Shown piece after piece: positions 1-6,120 of a stretch of 9,672 bases of DNA. The number at the start of each line of letters is the position of its first letter. Within the stretch, counting starts at the first letter, position 1. Below the pieces are notes generated by a model. The model worked only from the letters and a program-made list of their open reading frames with translations, was not told the origin of the DNA and made no database searches. Source of the DNA: Synergistaceae bacterium (lineage in GTDB: Bacteria > Synergistota > Synergistia > Synergistales > Synergistaceae); contig JAISQP010000051.1 in the NCBI GenBank assembly GCA_031274115.1, positions 1 through 9,672 on the forward strand, in the 5' to 3' direction. The translations under genes were made by a program, and so were the position numbers.

Positions 1-30
1 ATTATGGGGACGGGTTATTGGAGGGGTTGT

Positions 31-711
31 ATGAGAATTCATAGGGTGAGTATGCGCGGAGTCAACTCGTGGCTCGCGGAGTCGGGGGGCCGCTGGCTGA
101 TGATAGACGCCGGAAAACCCAGTACCGTCGGGCAATTATTCTCCGGAATCGAATCCGCCGGCTGCGGCCCGGAAAAAATATCGCTGCTCGTGATAAGTCA
201 CGCGCACTATGACCACGTCGGGGGAGCGGGCCCGCTTAAAAAAAAGGCGAACGTCCCGGTCGCCATACACAGAGCCGACGCCGGTCTTCTCAGGTCCGGC
301 GGATTCGAGATATCCGACGGACTCAACTTCACAGGCCGGCTGAAAGCGTTTCTCGGACGCAACGTGGCCCCGCGCCGTATGTTCGCTTTCGAGCCTGTCG
401 AGCCGGACGTCATAGTTGACCGCGAGCGCCGGATTGACGACTTCGGCTTTGCCGCGGTCATACTGCACACTCCGGGTCACTCGAACGGTTCAATCAGCGT
501 CCTCACCGACGAAGGGGATCTTTTTCCCGGAGACCTAGCCATAACCCAGCCCATGTCCGGAATCTGGCGGCACATGCCGATATACGGGAGTTCTGTCGAT
601 GATATAAAAAACGGCTGGAGATCGCTTCTCGAAAGAGGCGCGCGCCATGTATATCCGTCTCACGGGGAGGACTTTCCCGCGAGCGAGCTGAGACAGATCT
701 TGAAAGGCTGA
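31..711 (+). CDS. MBL-fold metallo-hydrolase (glyoxalase II-like), substrate unknown
   Basis: The predicted protein has 226 residues and belongs to the metallo-beta-lactamase superfamily of metal-dependent hydrolases. Seen: the metal-binding signature HAHYDH at residues 57-62, a later HTPGHS segment supplying the next histidine, FPGD supplying the bridging aspartate, and a C-terminal PSHGED segment supplying the last histidine. All expected metal ligands therefore appear present and the enzyme should be active. No signal peptide or membrane segment is visible, so it is probably cytoplasmic. The ATG at 31 is chosen because GGAGGGG (20-26) lies 4 bases upstream; an in-frame ATG at 4 has no ribosome site. 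Substrate cannot be told from sequence: this subgroup includes hydroxyacylglutathione hydrolase-like and many uncharacterised thioesterase or lactonase-like enzymes. It converges on the gcv operon and its upstream neighbours are outside the window, so context gives no functional hint. Confidence 0.88.
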   Translation: MRIHRVSMRGVNSWLAESGGRWLMIDAGKPSTVGQLFSGIESAGCGPEKISLLVISHAHYDHVGGAGPLKKKANVPVAIHRADAGLLRSGGFEISDGLNFTGRLKAFLGRNVAPRRMFAFEPVEPDVIVDRERRIDDFGFAAVILHTPGHSNGSISVLTDEGDLFPGDLAITQPMSGIWRHMPIYGSSVDDIKNGWRSLLERGARHVYPSHGEDFPASELRQILKG

Positions 712-745
712 TTTACGGACACAGAAGCTATCGGGATTTTGACCT

Positions 746-2194
746 TTACCCTTTTTCGGCGTTGTCGAAATCGTACTTCAGCACGGGATGTCTCGCGGCG
801 TTCACTTCGTCGACGCGGCGGACGGGGGTGTGAAGAGGCGCCTCGCGCAGCGCCCGCGGATCGTCGTCCGCCCTGCCGCGTATCCCGAGAAGAACCGATA
901 TTGCCTCGTCCAGCGTCTCGCGGGACTCGGTCTCGGTCGGCTCTATCATCAGCGCTTCCTTGACTGTGAGCGGGAAGTACATCGTCGGCGGGTGCATACC
1001 GTAATCCAGCATGGACTTCGCCACGTCCATGGCCGACACGCCGCTCTCCTTTTTGAGCTTCTCCATCGTCAGCACAAACTCGTGCATGCAAGGACCGGGA
1101 TAGGCGACGTCATAGGCGCCTGAAAGCGCCTTCATCATGTAGTTGGCGTTAAGAACGGCGTTTCGCGAGGCTTCGGCGAGCCCGTCTCTGCCGAGCGTCA
1201 GTATATAGACGAGAGCCCTCAGCGTGACGAGGAAGTTGCCGTAAAACGCCTTGACCGCGCCCACGCTCTGAGGCGGATCGAAGAAAGAGTATCCGCCCTC
1301 CCCCAGAACGACCCCGGGTTTTGGAAGGAACGGCGCGAGGAAGGATTTGCAGCCCACCGTCCCCGCCCCGGGCCCTCCTCCGCCGTGAGGCGTCGAGAAC
1401 GTCTTGTGCAGATTCAGGTGAACCGCGTCGAACCCCATATCGCCGGGGCGCGCGACGCCCATGATCGCGTTGAGGTTGGCGCCGTCGTAGTAGCAGAGGC
1501 CGCCGGCGTCGTGTATTATTTTGGTTATCTCCAGAATATTTTTTTCGAAGACGCCGGCTGTGTTCGGGTTCGTGAGCATGAGCCCGGCCGTATCGTCTCC
1601 CACCGCCTCCCGCAGGGCGCCGAGATCGACGCGGCCGCTCGGATCCGACCGGATATTGACGACCTGATAGCCGGTCATGGCGGCGGTCGCCGGATTCGTG
1701 CCGTGCGCGGAGTCGGGCGCGATTATCTTAGTCCTCTTCCTGTCGCCGCGCGAGTCGTGCCAGGCTTTTATGAGAAGCACGCCGGCAAACTCCCCGTGAG
1801 CCCCGGCGGCGGGCTGAAATGTCATGGCGTCCATGCCGGTGATCTCGCAGAGCAATTTCTCGGCGGTCGCGAGCGCTTCGAGACAGCCCTGCGCCGTTTC
1901 GGGCGGCTGCAGCGGATGAATCCCGGTGAAGCCGGGCAGGTTCGCCATCTCGTCGTTTAACTTCGGGTTGTATTTCATGGTGCAGGAGCCGAGCGGGTAA
2001 AAACCGTCATTCACTCCGTGCGTGCGCTTCGCGAGTTGCGTGTAGCGCCTGGTGATATCGGGAGGCGACATCTGCGGCAGTCTGAGGGGCCGTTTGCGGA
2101 GAAGCCCGTCGGGCAGATTTTTTTCAGGGACGTCCAGCGCGGGGAGTATGGGAAACGAGCGGCCCTCCACGCTCTTTTCAAAACTCAGCTTCAT
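746..2194 (-). CDS. gcvPB: Glycine dehydrogenase (decarboxylating) subunit 2, P-protein beta
   Basis: This is the C-terminal half of the split P-protein (482 residues, normal length). With GcvPA it forms the PLP-dependent enzyme that decarboxylates glycine and passes the aminomethyl group to the lipoyl arm of GcvH. Seen: YPLGSCTMKYNPK at 66-78, SAHGTNPA at 162-169, YDGANLNA at 236-243, and the PLP-lysine segment HKTFSTPHGGGGPG with the Schiff-base lysine at about residue 264. It is the last gene of the operon. Its ATG overlaps the gcvPA stop by 4 bp (ATGA), implying translational coupling, and GGAGG sits about 10 bases upstream. The stop is TAA, 34 bp from the converging hydrolase gene; I see no hairpin terminator in that gap, so transcription may run on as antisense. 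The split P-protein is typical of Bacillota, Thermotogota, Synergistota and archaea, while E. coli has a fused GcvP. Confidence 0.97.
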   Translation of the reverse strand: MKLSFEKSVEGRSFPILPALDVPEKNLPDGLLRKRPLRLPQMSPPDITRRYTQLAKRTHGVNDGFYPLGSCTMKYNPKLNDEMANLPGFTGIHPLQPPETAQGCLEALATAEKLLCEITGMDAMTFQPAAGAHGEFAGVLLIKAWHDSRGDRKRTKIIAPDSAHGTNPATAAMTGYQVVNIRSDPSGRVDLGALREAVGDDTAGLMLTNPNTAGVFEKNILEITKIIHDAGGLCYYDGANLNAIMGVARPGDMGFDAVHLNLHKTFSTPHGGGGPGAGTVGCKSFLAPFLPKPGVVLGEGGYSFFDPPQSVGAVKAFYGNFLVTLRALVYILTLGRDGLAEASRNAVLNANYMMKALSGAYDVAYPGPCMHEFVLTMEKLKKESGVSAMDVAKSMLDYGMHPPTMYFPLTVKEALMIEPTETESRETLDEAISVLLGIRGRADDDPRALREAPLHTPVRRVDEVNAARHPVLKYDFDNAEKG

Positions 2195-3507
2195 TTTTTT
2201 ACAGCCTCCTTCAGAGCTTTGACGAGTTCGTCTATCTGCTCCCTGCCGTTCATCTCAGTGACGCACCAGAGTATTCCGCCATCCACCGGCAGACCTCCAA
2301 GGATATCGCGCTCCTCTAAAAATTTCAGAATGGCGCCCAGATCCCCTGGGCAGGCGGTCACAAATTCGTTGAAGAACTCGCCCCCGTAGAGAAGCCCGAA
2401 GCCCTCGACCGCCCCTATCTCAGCGGCCGCGTAGCGCGCCTTCGAGAGGCATTGCTCCGCCGCGTTTCGCAGTCCCGATGGACCCATGACAGTGAGGTAG
2501 ACGGAGGCTATGAGGGCGCAGTGAGCCTGGTTCGAACAGACATTGGACGAGGCTTTCTCCCTGCGAATATGCTGCTCCCTCGCCTGGAGCGTCAGCACGA
2601 ACGCGCGTTTGCCATCGACGTCGGTCGTCTCGCCGACGATCCTCCCCGGAAGCCTGCGCGCCATCTCGTTCGTGGCCGTCATGAAACCCAGGTAAGGCCC
2701 GCCGAACGAGAGCGGCATACCGAGCGGCTGAGCTTCGCCAACCGCGACGTCCGCGCCGCACTCCCCGGGCGTCTTCAATATCGCGGCCGCGATGGGGTTT
2801 ATCCCCATCACGAATTTCGCCCCCTCCCCATGGACCGTTTCGCCTAATTTCTCCGCGTCCTCGATCAGCCCGAAGTAGTTGGGCTGCTGCATGTAAAAGC
2901 AGGCGGCCGAACCGTCCAGAAGCCGCGCGAGTTCGCTCGCGTCAGTAACCCCGTCCTTTGTTGGAACTGTTTTGACGGGGGCGTTCGCGGCGTAGCTGTA
3001 CGTCTTGATCGCGTCGATTACGGCGGGGTTTGCGGACTCGGATACCAGCGCCGTTCCGCGCTTGCGGTCGCGGCACATCGCCATCGCCTCCGCGGCGGCC
3101 GACGCCCCGTCGTATACGGAAGCGTTCGAGACGTCGAGTCCGGTGAGTTCGCACATCATCGTCTGATACTCGAATATCGACTGAAGCAATCCCTGGCTTA
3201 TCTCGGCCTGATACGGCGTGTAGGCGGTGAGGAACTCCTCCCGCGAGGCAATCTGTTTTACCAGAGAGGGAATGTAGTGGTTGTAGGCGCCCGCGCCTCT
3301 GAAGATCGACTTGAAAATTTTATTCTTTCCGGCGATCGACTCGATTCGGACGCGCGTTTCGAGCTCGGACAGGCCCTTGGGTATATCCAGATCCTTTAAC
3401 CTCAGGCTCTCGGGGATGACGGCGAAGAGGTCGTCGAAGGACGCCGCGCCTATTTTATCGAGCATCTCTCGCTGTTCGGAAGCGGTCGAGGGGACGTACC
3501 AGCCCAT
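2191..3507 (-). CDS. gcvPA: Glycine dehydrogenase (decarboxylating) subunit 1, P-protein alpha
   Basis: This is the N-terminal half of the split P-protein (438 residues from the chosen start, usual size). It pairs with GcvPB to make the active glycine decarboxylase; it has the fold of a PLP enzyme, but the PLP lysine is supplied by GcvPB. Seen: GAGAYNHYIP at 71-80, TAYTPYQAEISQG at 94-106 and YDGASA at 132-137, all characteristic of GcvPA N-termini. Start choice: the frame extends to a TTG at 3513, but the strong ribosome site AGGAGG (3520-3515) leaves only 1 base before that codon and 7 before the ATG at 3507, so ATG 3507 is preferred. With this start the gene does not overlap gcvH but follows its stop by 2 bp. 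It overlaps gcvPB by 4 bp. No truncation or frameshift is visible. Confidence 0.96.
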   Translation of the reverse strand: MGWYVPSTASEQREMLDKIGAASFDDLFAVIPESLRLKDLDIPKGLSELETRVRIESIAGKNKIFKSIFRGAGAYNHYIPSLVKQIASREEFLTAYTPYQAEISQGLLQSIFEYQTMMCELTGLDVSNASVYDGASAAAEAMAMCRDRKRGTALVSESANPAVIDAIKTYSYAANAPVKTVPTKDGVTDASELARLLDGSAACFYMQQPNYFGLIEDAEKLGETVHGEGAKFVMGINPIAAAILKTPGECGADVAVGEAQPLGMPLSFGGPYLGFMTATNEMARRLPGRIVGETTDVDGKRAFVLTLQAREQHIRREKASSNVCSNQAHCALIASVYLTVMGPSGLRNAAEQCLSKARYAAAEIGAVEGFGLLYGGEFFNEFVTACPGDLGAILKFLEERDILGGLPVDGGILWCVTEMNGREQIDELVKALKEAVKK

Positions 3508-3509
3508 CG

Positions 3510-3890
3510 TCAATCCTCCTCTTTACATAGCTTCGCGTATTCCTCCGCGCTCAGCAGTTCGTCCCTAGCGCGGATGTCTCCGATTTCGACGAGCCACGTC
3601 CCGTACGGGTCCGAGTTTATGAGTTCCGGCCTGCCTGCCGCCTCCCCGTTGACGGCCTTGACCACACCGGAAAGAGGGCTGTAAACGTCGGAGACCGCCT
3701 TCACCGACTCGACGTCGGCTATCGGCTCGCCGCTCACGGCCTCGTCGCCGACCTCTGGCAGATTCACGAATACGAGATCGCCCAGCTCATGCTGAGCGAA
3801 GTCCGTCAAGCCTATCCTGGCGGTCTTTCCGTCCAGGTCCCGGACCCACTCGTGCGACTTGGAGAATAGAAGTTCAGATGGTATGTTCAT
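3510..3890 (-). CDS. gcvH: Glycine cleavage system H protein (lipoyl carrier)
   Basis: This 126-residue protein is the mobile carrier of the glycine cleavage complex. Its lipoyl-lysine takes the aminomethyl group from the P-protein, hands it to GcvT, and is reoxidised by dihydrolipoyl dehydrogenase. Seen: the N-terminal HEW motif (13-15), the lipoylation segment ESVKA with the modified lysine at residue 64, and the following SPLSG turn. Length and layout are those of a normal GcvH. The ATG at 3890 is preceded by AGGAGG about 10 bases upstream, and the gene follows gcvT by 21 bp. No lipoate ligase or lipoyl synthase gene is in the window, so the lipoyl group must be attached by enzymes encoded elsewhere. 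The octanoyl precursor could come from the fatty acid pathway encoded in the divergent operon (inference). Confidence 0.97.
   Translation of the reverse strand: MNIPSELLFSKSHEWVRDLDGKTARIGLTDFAQHELGDLVFVNLPEVGDEAVSGEPIADVESVKAVSDVYSPLSGVVKAVNGEAAGRPELINSDPYGTWLVEIGDIRARDELLSAEEYAKLCKEED
3514..3520 (-). promoter_or_regulatory. Strong ribosome binding site deciding the gcvPA start
   Basis: AGGAGGA read on the minus strand lies inside the last codons of gcvH. It stands 7 bases before ATG 3507 but is nearly adjacent to the longer-frame TTG at 3513. This spacing is why the shorter gcvPA start is annotated. Confidence 0.8.
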
Positions 3891-3911
3891 ATTATACGAG
3901 CCTCCTGATCT

Positions 3912-5030
3912 TTATCTTGCTCTCTTGTAAAAAGGAAGGGGAACGACCTCCGCGGCGACCATGCGTCCCCGGACGTCGACCTCCACGCCGGCGCCGATTT
4001 GGGCGGCCGTCCCGTCGACTAAGGCCATCGCTACGGCCGCGCCGAGAAATGGGCAGTGAGTGCCGGACGTGGTCCTGCCGATCGCGGCGCCGCAAGCGTA
4101 GACCGTCTCGTCTTCGCGCGCTATCCCTCTGCCGGTCACGCGAAGCCCGACGCGCCGCCGCGTCGGGTTCTCCTTACCAGCTAGCGCCGATTTGCCGACG
4201 AAGTCGTCCTTATTCATCTTGACGGCGGAAGCCAGCCCGGCTTCGAACGGAGTGACGCCGTCGGTCATTTCGTGGCCGTAGAGCGGCATCCCGGCCTCCA
4301 GGCGGAGCGTGTCGCGCGCTCCGAGACCGGCCGGCGCGAGTCCCAGGTCCGCCCCCGCTTGAAGCAGCTTTCGCCAGAGCTTCGGGGCGTCTGTGTTCGG
4401 CATGTAGAGTTCGTACCCCTTCTCGCCGGTGTAGCCGGTCTGAGAGAGGACGCACTTCACGCCGTCGACGGAAACGTCATCGACAAAGGTATAATATTTT
4501 TCCGGAATGAGCGCCGGGTCGGCGAGCCTCGAAAGTATCCCGTCCGACGCGGGCCCCTGCAGCGCTATCTGAGACAAGCCGCCGGATATGTCCTCCATAA
4601 CCGCGTCGCCGGATACGCGGTCTCTCAGCCACGCGACGTCCTTCTCCCTGTTAGCCGCGTTTACGACGAGAATATACTTTTCCTCGCTGAACCTGTAGAC
4701 CACCAGGTCGTCCACTATCCCTCCGGATTCGTTGCACATAAGCGAGTAGCGGACCCTGCCGTCCGGCATGTCGCTGAAATCGTTCGAGAGCAGCCTCTGA
4801 AGATTCGGGAGCGCCGATTTGCCGGCAATCAGTATCTCCCCCATGTGAGAGACGTCGAAAAGCCCGGCCTTCGTCCGCACGGCCATGTGTTCGGAGATGA
4901 CGCCGGAATACTGAACCGGCAGCATATACCCCGCGAATGGAACCATTTTGCCCCCAAGCTCTTTATGGCAGTCATAGAGCGAGGTGCGCTTCCCGCTCTC
5001 TCTGCCGGAAACCCCTTCTTCCACTTCCAT
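3912..5030 (-). CDS. gcvT: Glycine cleavage system T protein, aminomethyltransferase
   Basis: GcvT (372 residues) transfers the methylene carbon from aminomethyl-lipoyl-GcvH to tetrahydrofolate, releasing ammonia and giving 5,10-methylene-THF. Seen: LYDCHKELGGKMVPFAGY near the N-terminus, GLFDVSHMGE at 56-65 and GGIVDDLVVYR at 103-113, which holds the conserved catalytic aspartate (107 or 108). The C-terminus runs through the usual oligonucleotide/barrel-type domain. It is the first gene of the operon and lies 57 bp downstream of the riboswitch terminator stem. Start is uncertain: the ATG at 5030 is the furthest upstream start because an in-frame TGA follows just beyond it, but no good ribosome site precedes it. 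The first dozen residues (MEVEEGVSGRES) look like an extension relative to most GcvT proteins. GTG 5024 is an alternative. Confidence 0.96.
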   Translation of the reverse strand: MEVEEGVSGRESGKRTSLYDCHKELGGKMVPFAGYMLPVQYSGVISEHMAVRTKAGLFDVSHMGEILIAGKSALPNLQRLLSNDFSDMPDGRVRYSLMCNESGGIVDDLVVYRFSEEKYILVVNAANREKDVAWLRDRVSGDAVMEDISGGLSQIALQGPASDGILSRLADPALIPEKYYTFVDDVSVDGVKCVLSQTGYTGEKGYELYMPNTDAPKLWRKLLQAGADLGLAPAGLGARDTLRLEAGMPLYGHEMTDGVTPFEAGLASAVKMNKDDFVGKSALAGKENPTRRRVGLRVTGRGIAREDETVYACGAAIGRTTSGTHCPFLGAAVAMALVDGTAAQIGAGVEVDVRGRMVAAEVVPLPFYKRAR

Positions 5031-5080
5031 CCCACGCTTTCATCAATATTTTGGTTTGGCGGCGATAAAACCTTGAAAAA

Positions 5081-5112
5081 CAAAAAAGACACGCCAATAA
5101 ACAGCGCGTCTC
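5081..5112 (-). terminator. Intrinsic terminator, expression platform of the glycine riboswitch
   Basis: On the minus strand GACGCGC (5110-5104) pairs with GCGTGTC (5094-5088) around a 9-base loop: 7 pairs including one G-U, extended by an A-U pair. Six T residues follow directly (5087-5082). The 5' arm and its extension overlap the sequence CAGAG (5114-5110), which closes aptamer II. Aptamer and terminator are therefore mutually exclusive. Confidence 0.85.
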
Positions 5113-5280
5113 TGTTATTTTGCCTGAAAGATTCTCCGCGTACGCGGATTGCCTCTTCGGCGCACATAAACCGTGGCTTTCCAGAGTTTCGTCCGATAAC
5201 GGTCCTTTTGCCTGAGAGTTTTCGCTTCTCCCCTTCGGCGCCGCGCCCCCGCGGTCTCTCCCGATATCATCAACCGACGA
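5110..5280 (-). promoter_or_regulatory. Tandem glycine riboswitch (two aptamers) upstream of gcvT
   Basis: Read on the minus strand this matches the glycine riboswitch family. Aptamer I: P1 arms GATATCGG (5268-5261) and CCGTTATC (5202-5195, 7 of 8 pairs), GGGAGAG, hairpin CCGCG-GGGG-CGCGG (5254-5241), GGCGCCGAAGGGG (5242-5230) and CTCTCAGGCAAAAGGACC (5218-5201). Aptamer II: GCGCCGAAGAGGC (5163-5151), a perfect hairpin TCCGCG-TA-CGCGGA (5148-5135) and CTTTCAGGC (5130-5122), closed by P1 arms CTCTG (5186-5182) and CAGAG (5114-5110). The leader TCGTC (5280-5276) can pair with the linker GACGA (5193-5189), as in the described leader-linker kink-turn helix. Known of the family: the tandem form controls gcv operons and activates on glycine. 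The overlap of aptamer II P1 with the terminator predicts the same ON logic here. Confidence 0.96.
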
Positions 5281-5297
5281 TATAACTTTGTACTTTC

Positions 5298-5326
5298 ATC
5301 ATAATGGAGCTTAAACAAAAAAAACA
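5298..5326 (-). promoter_or_regulatory. Candidate gcv operon promoter
   Basis: On the minus strand TATGAT (5303-5298) is a good -10 element. The hexamer 17 bases upstream, TGTTTT (5326-5321), is a poor -35. A start near 5291 would place transcription about 10 bases before the riboswitch leader helix, which fits well. The call rests mainly on position and the -10. Confidence 0.35.
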
Positions 5327-5431
5327 GCGCAATTTGCTCAGTAATTTCAAAATTTTTTCGCCATTAAGAGTCAACAGCCTTTACGATCCGCTGTCGTGTT
5401 GTGCGTCCGACGCCGCTCTATCGTTTTCCCG
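5327..5431. other. AT-rich spacer between divergent promoters, nothing recognised
   Basis: No open reading frame, hairpin terminator or RNA gene is evident here. There is a small palindromic core GCAAATTGC (minus strand, about 5337-5329) and an A/T tract around 5345-5360. Neither resembles a site I can name. Confidence 0.5.
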
Positions 5432-5460
5432 TTGACAGATTGGAGAATTATTTATATATT
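5432..5460 (+). promoter_or_regulatory. Sigma-70 type promoter of the fapR-plsX-fab operon
   Basis: TTGACA (5432-5437) and TATATT (5455-5460) are separated by exactly 17 bases. The -35 is perfect and the -10 matches 5 of 6 positions. The predicted start is near 5467, giving a leader of about 35 bases before fapR. This is the only strong promoter seen for the rightward operon. Confidence 0.88.
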
Positions 5461-5465
5461 GAGCC

Positions 5466-5490
5466 CAGTTATTATTACCAACTGCTAATA
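5466..5490 (+). promoter_or_regulatory. Candidate FapR operator overlapping the transcription start
   Basis: Two overlapping partial dyads cover the expected +1 to +20 region. CAGTT (5466-5470) and AACTG (5480-5484) are inverted repeats in a 19-bp element with 7 of 9 position pairs symmetric. The stretch TTATTACC (5472-5479) through CTAATA (5485-5490) has outer TTA/TAA symmetry. From memory it resembles the Bacillus FapR box, which contains TTAGTACC and a TAA-type right arm. Its position just downstream of the -10 and in front of fapR fits autorepression. The assignment to FapR is inference. Confidence 0.5.
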
Positions 5491-5494
5491 GGAG
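5490..5494 (+). promoter_or_regulatory. Ribosome binding site deciding the fapR start
   Basis: AGGAG lies only 3 bases before the GTG at 5498 but 9 bases before the in-frame TTG at 5504. The TTG start also gives an N-terminus that lines up with B. subtilis FapR as I remember it, so TTG 5504 is preferred. Confidence 0.55.
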
Positions 5495-5503
5495 ACGGTG
5501 TCA

Positions 5504-6109
5504 TTGCGTTCGAAACTAAAGCAGATCAGGCATAAACAGCTTCTGGGGCTTCTGGATTCGGATCCTCTCATGTCGGACAGCGAATTGGCGAGGGAATTGA
5601 GCGTCAGCGTCGGCACTATCCGTCTCGACCGCGGATTGCTGAACGTACCGGAGCTTCGTGAGAGGGCGCGCCAGATGGCGGAGAACGCGTCCAGCCGCCT
5701 CACGTCCATGAAGCAGGAGGAGGTTTTGGGGGAGATCATAGAGCTGGAGCCGAACCGCCTGGCGCTCTCCGTGCTCTCCACCAACCGCGAGTATGCCTTC
5801 AGACACACCGACCTCATAGCGGATCATTACATATACTCGCAAGCGGCATCGCTCGCGCTGGCAGTGGTGAAAGAGGAGCTTGTGATAGTCGGCTCCGCCA
5901 GGGCGCAATTCAGGCGGCCCGCTATCGTCGGAGATCGCCTGATGGCCTGCGCGAAAGTCGGCGTCCACAAGGGAGGCAAATATGTCGTGAGCGTCCACAC
6001 CAGGGTCGGGAACAGCGAGATCTTTGTCGGGCGCTTCGTTGTGGACGTTGTGGATATCCCGAAGAATGGAATTTCCAAATCCGTGTCCTGGAGCGAGGAC
6101 AGGGGATAG
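5504..6109 (+). CDS. fapR: FapR-type malonyl-CoA-responsive regulator of fatty acid synthesis
   Basis: The protein has 201 residues from TTG 5504, or 203 from GTG 5498. It combines an N-terminal DeoR-like helix-turn-helix (about residues 13-46, including SDSELARELSVSVGTIRLDR) with a linker helix containing PELRER and a C-terminal hot-dog (thioesterase-like) domain from about residue 70. This architecture and the IRLDR...PELRER block are the hallmark of FapR. In Bacillus and Staphylococcus, FapR represses fab and pls genes and is released by malonyl-CoA or malonyl-ACP. It heads an operon with plsX, fabH, fabK and fabD, as in B. subtilis where fapR leads plsX-fabD-fabG, which supports the call. 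A dyad at the promoter may be its operator. Odd: the loop YSQAAS (111-116) differs from the FAQANS I recall for B. subtilis. PaaI-type thioesterases share the C-terminal fold but lack the HTH. Confidence 0.92.
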   Translation: MRSKLKQIRHKQLLGLLDSDPLMSDSELARELSVSVGTIRLDRGLLNVPELRERARQMAENASSRLTSMKQEEVLGEIIELEPNRLALSVLSTNREYAFRHTDLIADHYIYSQAASLALAVVKEELVIVGSARAQFRRPAIVGDRLMACAKVGVHKGGKYVVSVHTRVGNSEIFVGRFVVDVVDIPKNGISKSVSWSEDRG

Positions 6110-6120
6110 GGGGCCGGATC

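Noticed and set aside
712..745. Possible bidirectional terminator between the hydrolase gene and gcvPB
   Set aside because: No inverted repeat with a T tract could be found in this gap on either strand.
1385..1960. Plus-strand frame of 191 codons inside gcvPB
   Set aside because: It is antisense to the well-conserved central part of gcvPB, with no ribosome site or recognisable domain.
3891..3896. Perfect TATAAT on the minus strand just before gcvH, considered as an internal promoter
   Set aside because: There is no -35 at the right distance, and transcription would start inside the gcvH coding region. The hexamer lies between the ribosome site and the ATG and is probably chance.
4272..5285. 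Long open frame on the plus strand opposite gcvT and the riboswitch (337 codons)
   Set aside because: It is antisense to a clear gcvT with conserved motifs and runs through the structured riboswitch. Its translation is Arg-rich and resembles no family I know, as is typical of a GC-rich shadow frame.
5115..5318. Short minus-strand frame of 67 codons overlying the riboswitch
   Set aside because: The sequence is explained base by base by two glycine aptamers, so a coding role is unlikely.
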